A stretch of DNA of 35,167 nucleotides from Lysobacteraceae bacterium (GTDB lineage: Bacteria; Pseudomonadota; Gammaproteobacteria; Xanthomonadales; Rhodanobacteraceae), in contig JAGWIC010000031.1 of assembly GCA_028866435.1 (NCBI GenBank), positions 1 through 35,167 of the forward strand. The letters are read 5' to 3'. Both the position numbers and the translations under genes were made by a program. Each line of letters begins with the position of its first letter. Within the stretch, counting starts at the first letter, position 1. Positions 34,323-35,167 of this stretch are shown piece by piece. The notes beneath the pieces are model-generated. The model had not been told where the DNA came from. It searched no databases and saw nothing but the letters and a program-made list of their open reading frames with translations.

Positions 34323-34396
34323 GAGCGCACCCTGTGCGCGATGGCCTTTCGCTCCGATCGGAGCATACGGTCATCGCGCACAGGGTGCGCTCCTAC
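34319..34396. repeat. REP/GTAG-type palindromic pair that supplies both flanking stop codons
   Basis: Arms 34319-34342 and 34373-34396 are perfect 24-nt inverted copies, each starting GTAGGAGC at the outer end. The centre has another perfect palindrome, GCTCCGATCGGAGC (34351-34364). The TAG of the left GTAG is the Nudix stop (34320-34322) and the TAG of the right one, read on the minus strand, is the stop of the dioxygenase gene (34395-34393). The hairpin can also act as a bidirectional terminator. Confidence 0.88.
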
Positions 34397-34914
34397 CGGT
34401 ATTTGGCGGGCGCCGGATTGATGTGGCCGCAGGCCGTGCAGGTTCTCGCCTCGAGCGAACCGTAGTAGCGGTCGAATACCGGCGGGAAGTCGTGCTCGAT
34501 GTCGTCGAGCACGAAATACTCCTCGTACAGCTTGTGGTTGCACTGCTCGCAGAACCACAGCAGGCCGTCCTTTTCGTGGGGCAGGCGGCGGCGCTCGATC
34601 ACCAGGCCGATCGAGGTGGGCATGCGCTGCGGCGAATGGGGCACGCGCGGCGGCAGGTAGAACATCTCGCCGGCGCGGATCGGGATGTCGCGGCGGGAGC
34701 CCTCGTCCTGCACCTTGAGCACCATCTCGCCTTCGAGCTGGTAGAAGAATTCCGGGCCTTCTTCGAGGTGGTAGTCGGTGCGTGCGTTGGGGCCGCCGAC
34801 GATCATGATGATGAAGTCGCCATCGACGATGCACTTGTTGCCCACCGGTGGTTGCAGCAGGTGGCGGTGCGAATCGATCCAGTGCCTGAGGTCGAGTGGC
34901 GGCAGCAGGGCCAT
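34393..34914 (-). CDS. nbaC: 3-hydroxyanthranilate 3,4-dioxygenase
   Basis: The enzyme opens the ring of 3-hydroxyanthranilate in the kynurenine pathway, leading to quinolinate for NAD synthesis or to further degradation. The 173-residue cupin has the catalytic iron ligands H49, E55 and H93. The second rubredoxin-like metal site typical of bacterial enzymes is present as C122-x2-C125 and C159-x2-C162. No other kynurenine-pathway gene is in the window. The C-terminal PAPAKYR is followed by a stop provided by a REP element. It lies downstream of parE in the same direction. Confidence 0.95.
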   Translation of the reverse strand: MALLPPLDLRHWIDSHRHLLQPPVGNKCIVDGDFIIMIVGGPNARTDYHLEEGPEFFYQLEGEMVLKVQDEGSRRDIPIRAGEMFYLPPRVPHSPQRMPTSIGLVIERRRLPHEKDGLLWFCEQCNHKLYEEYFVLDDIEHDFPPVFDRYYGSLEARTCTACGHINPAPAKYR

Positions 34915-34996
34915 GGGGTTTGCTCGGAAAAGGCCAGAGCGAACGATAGCGCTGCGCCGCCGGCAAAAAAAGCCGTTCGGGCATCGCCCCGCCCGC

Positions 34997-35167
34997 TCAG
35001 GCGTCCAGCGTCGCCAGATCGCCCTTTTCCTCCAGCCAGGCCTTGCGGTCGCCGGCGCGTTTCTTCGCCAGCAGCATGTCCATCAGCTTGCCGGTGCCGT
35101 CGTCGTCGCCGACGGTCAGCTGCACCAGCCGCCGCGTGTCGGGGTGGATGGTGGATTCGCGCAGCTG
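34997..35167 (-). CDS. parE: DNA topoisomerase IV subunit B, C-terminal fragment (cut by window edge)
   Basis: The last 56 codons are visible: [20 protein letters not shown], then [28 protein letters not shown] and TGA at 34997-34999. The block MxMLLAKKRxxDRxxWLxxKGD is the end of type IIA topoisomerase B subunits, and the match is to ParE rather than GyrB. ParE with ParC separates daughter chromosomes. A run of seven T on the minus strand (34971-34965) downstream of the stop, with a weak stem before it, may be its terminator. Confidence 0.9.
   Translation of the reverse strand, partial: QLRESTIHPDTRRLVQLTVGDDDGTGKLMDMLLAKKRAGDRKAWLEEKGDLATLDA

Overview
The window is GC-rich, densely packed, conserved chromosome from a gammaproteobacterium of the order Xanthomonadales, most likely family Rhodanobacteraceae (Rhodanobacter, Dyella, Frateuria or Luteibacter type). 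This placement is inferred from gene order and gene content: surE-pcm-yqaA-nlpD with no rpoS after nlpD, a TrpR-like regulator heading a hisGDCBHAF-hisIE operon, a small THX ribosomal protein, a Zur/MerC/CDF zinc cluster, and REP palindromes ending in GTAG. No species can be named from sequence alone.

Layout. The left edge holds the 3' tail of an IS630-type transposase. Then come surE, pcm, a YqaA-type membrane protein and nlpD (survival, protein repair, envelope). Two small minus-strand genes follow (Mth938-like, YhbY-like), divergent from rlmE-ftsH. A tRNA block follows: Arg(ACG) with its own promoter and terminator, then Pro(TGG)-Arg(TCT)-His(GTG)-Lys(CTT), then Leu(TAG) just ahead of tig-clpP-clpX (folding and proteolysis). 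Downstream of clpX is a 466-bp gene-free stretch with a twice-repeated module of DnaA-box-like sites, the most unusual item seen. A minus-strand glycosyltransferase/PAP2 pair and an outer-membrane-like protein precede gltX, a small membrane protein, a Zur-type repressor, a MerC-domain protein and a zinc CDF exporter. A near-perfect Zur box lies before merC.

From 18.8 to 26.4 kb is the complete histidine operon. It is led by its presumed TrpR-family repressor, whose start is preceded by a sigma-70-type promoter and a TrpR-like operator. Most junctions overlap by 1-7 nt, suggesting translational coupling. A legumain-like C13 peptidase converges on its end. The methionine-salvage genes mtnB-mtnD-mtnC follow on the minus strand with a REP pair between mtnD and mtnC. 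They are divergent from a Tat-exported high-potential iron-sulfur protein. A 460-bp non-coding region with an AT-rich block and a long hairpin follows, then two tandem APC amino-acid permeases, a Nudix hydrolase and 3-hydroxyanthranilate dioxygenase. The last two converge on a REP pair that supplies both stop codons. The right edge carries the C-terminus of parE.

Most of the window is housekeeping. The features worth attention are mainly regulatory or repetitive: the DnaA-box modules, the HisR-type and Zur operators, the REP-supplied stop codons, and the structured AT-rich gap near 30.3 kb. All functional calls rest on reading motifs and family resemblance by eye; no database search was run.
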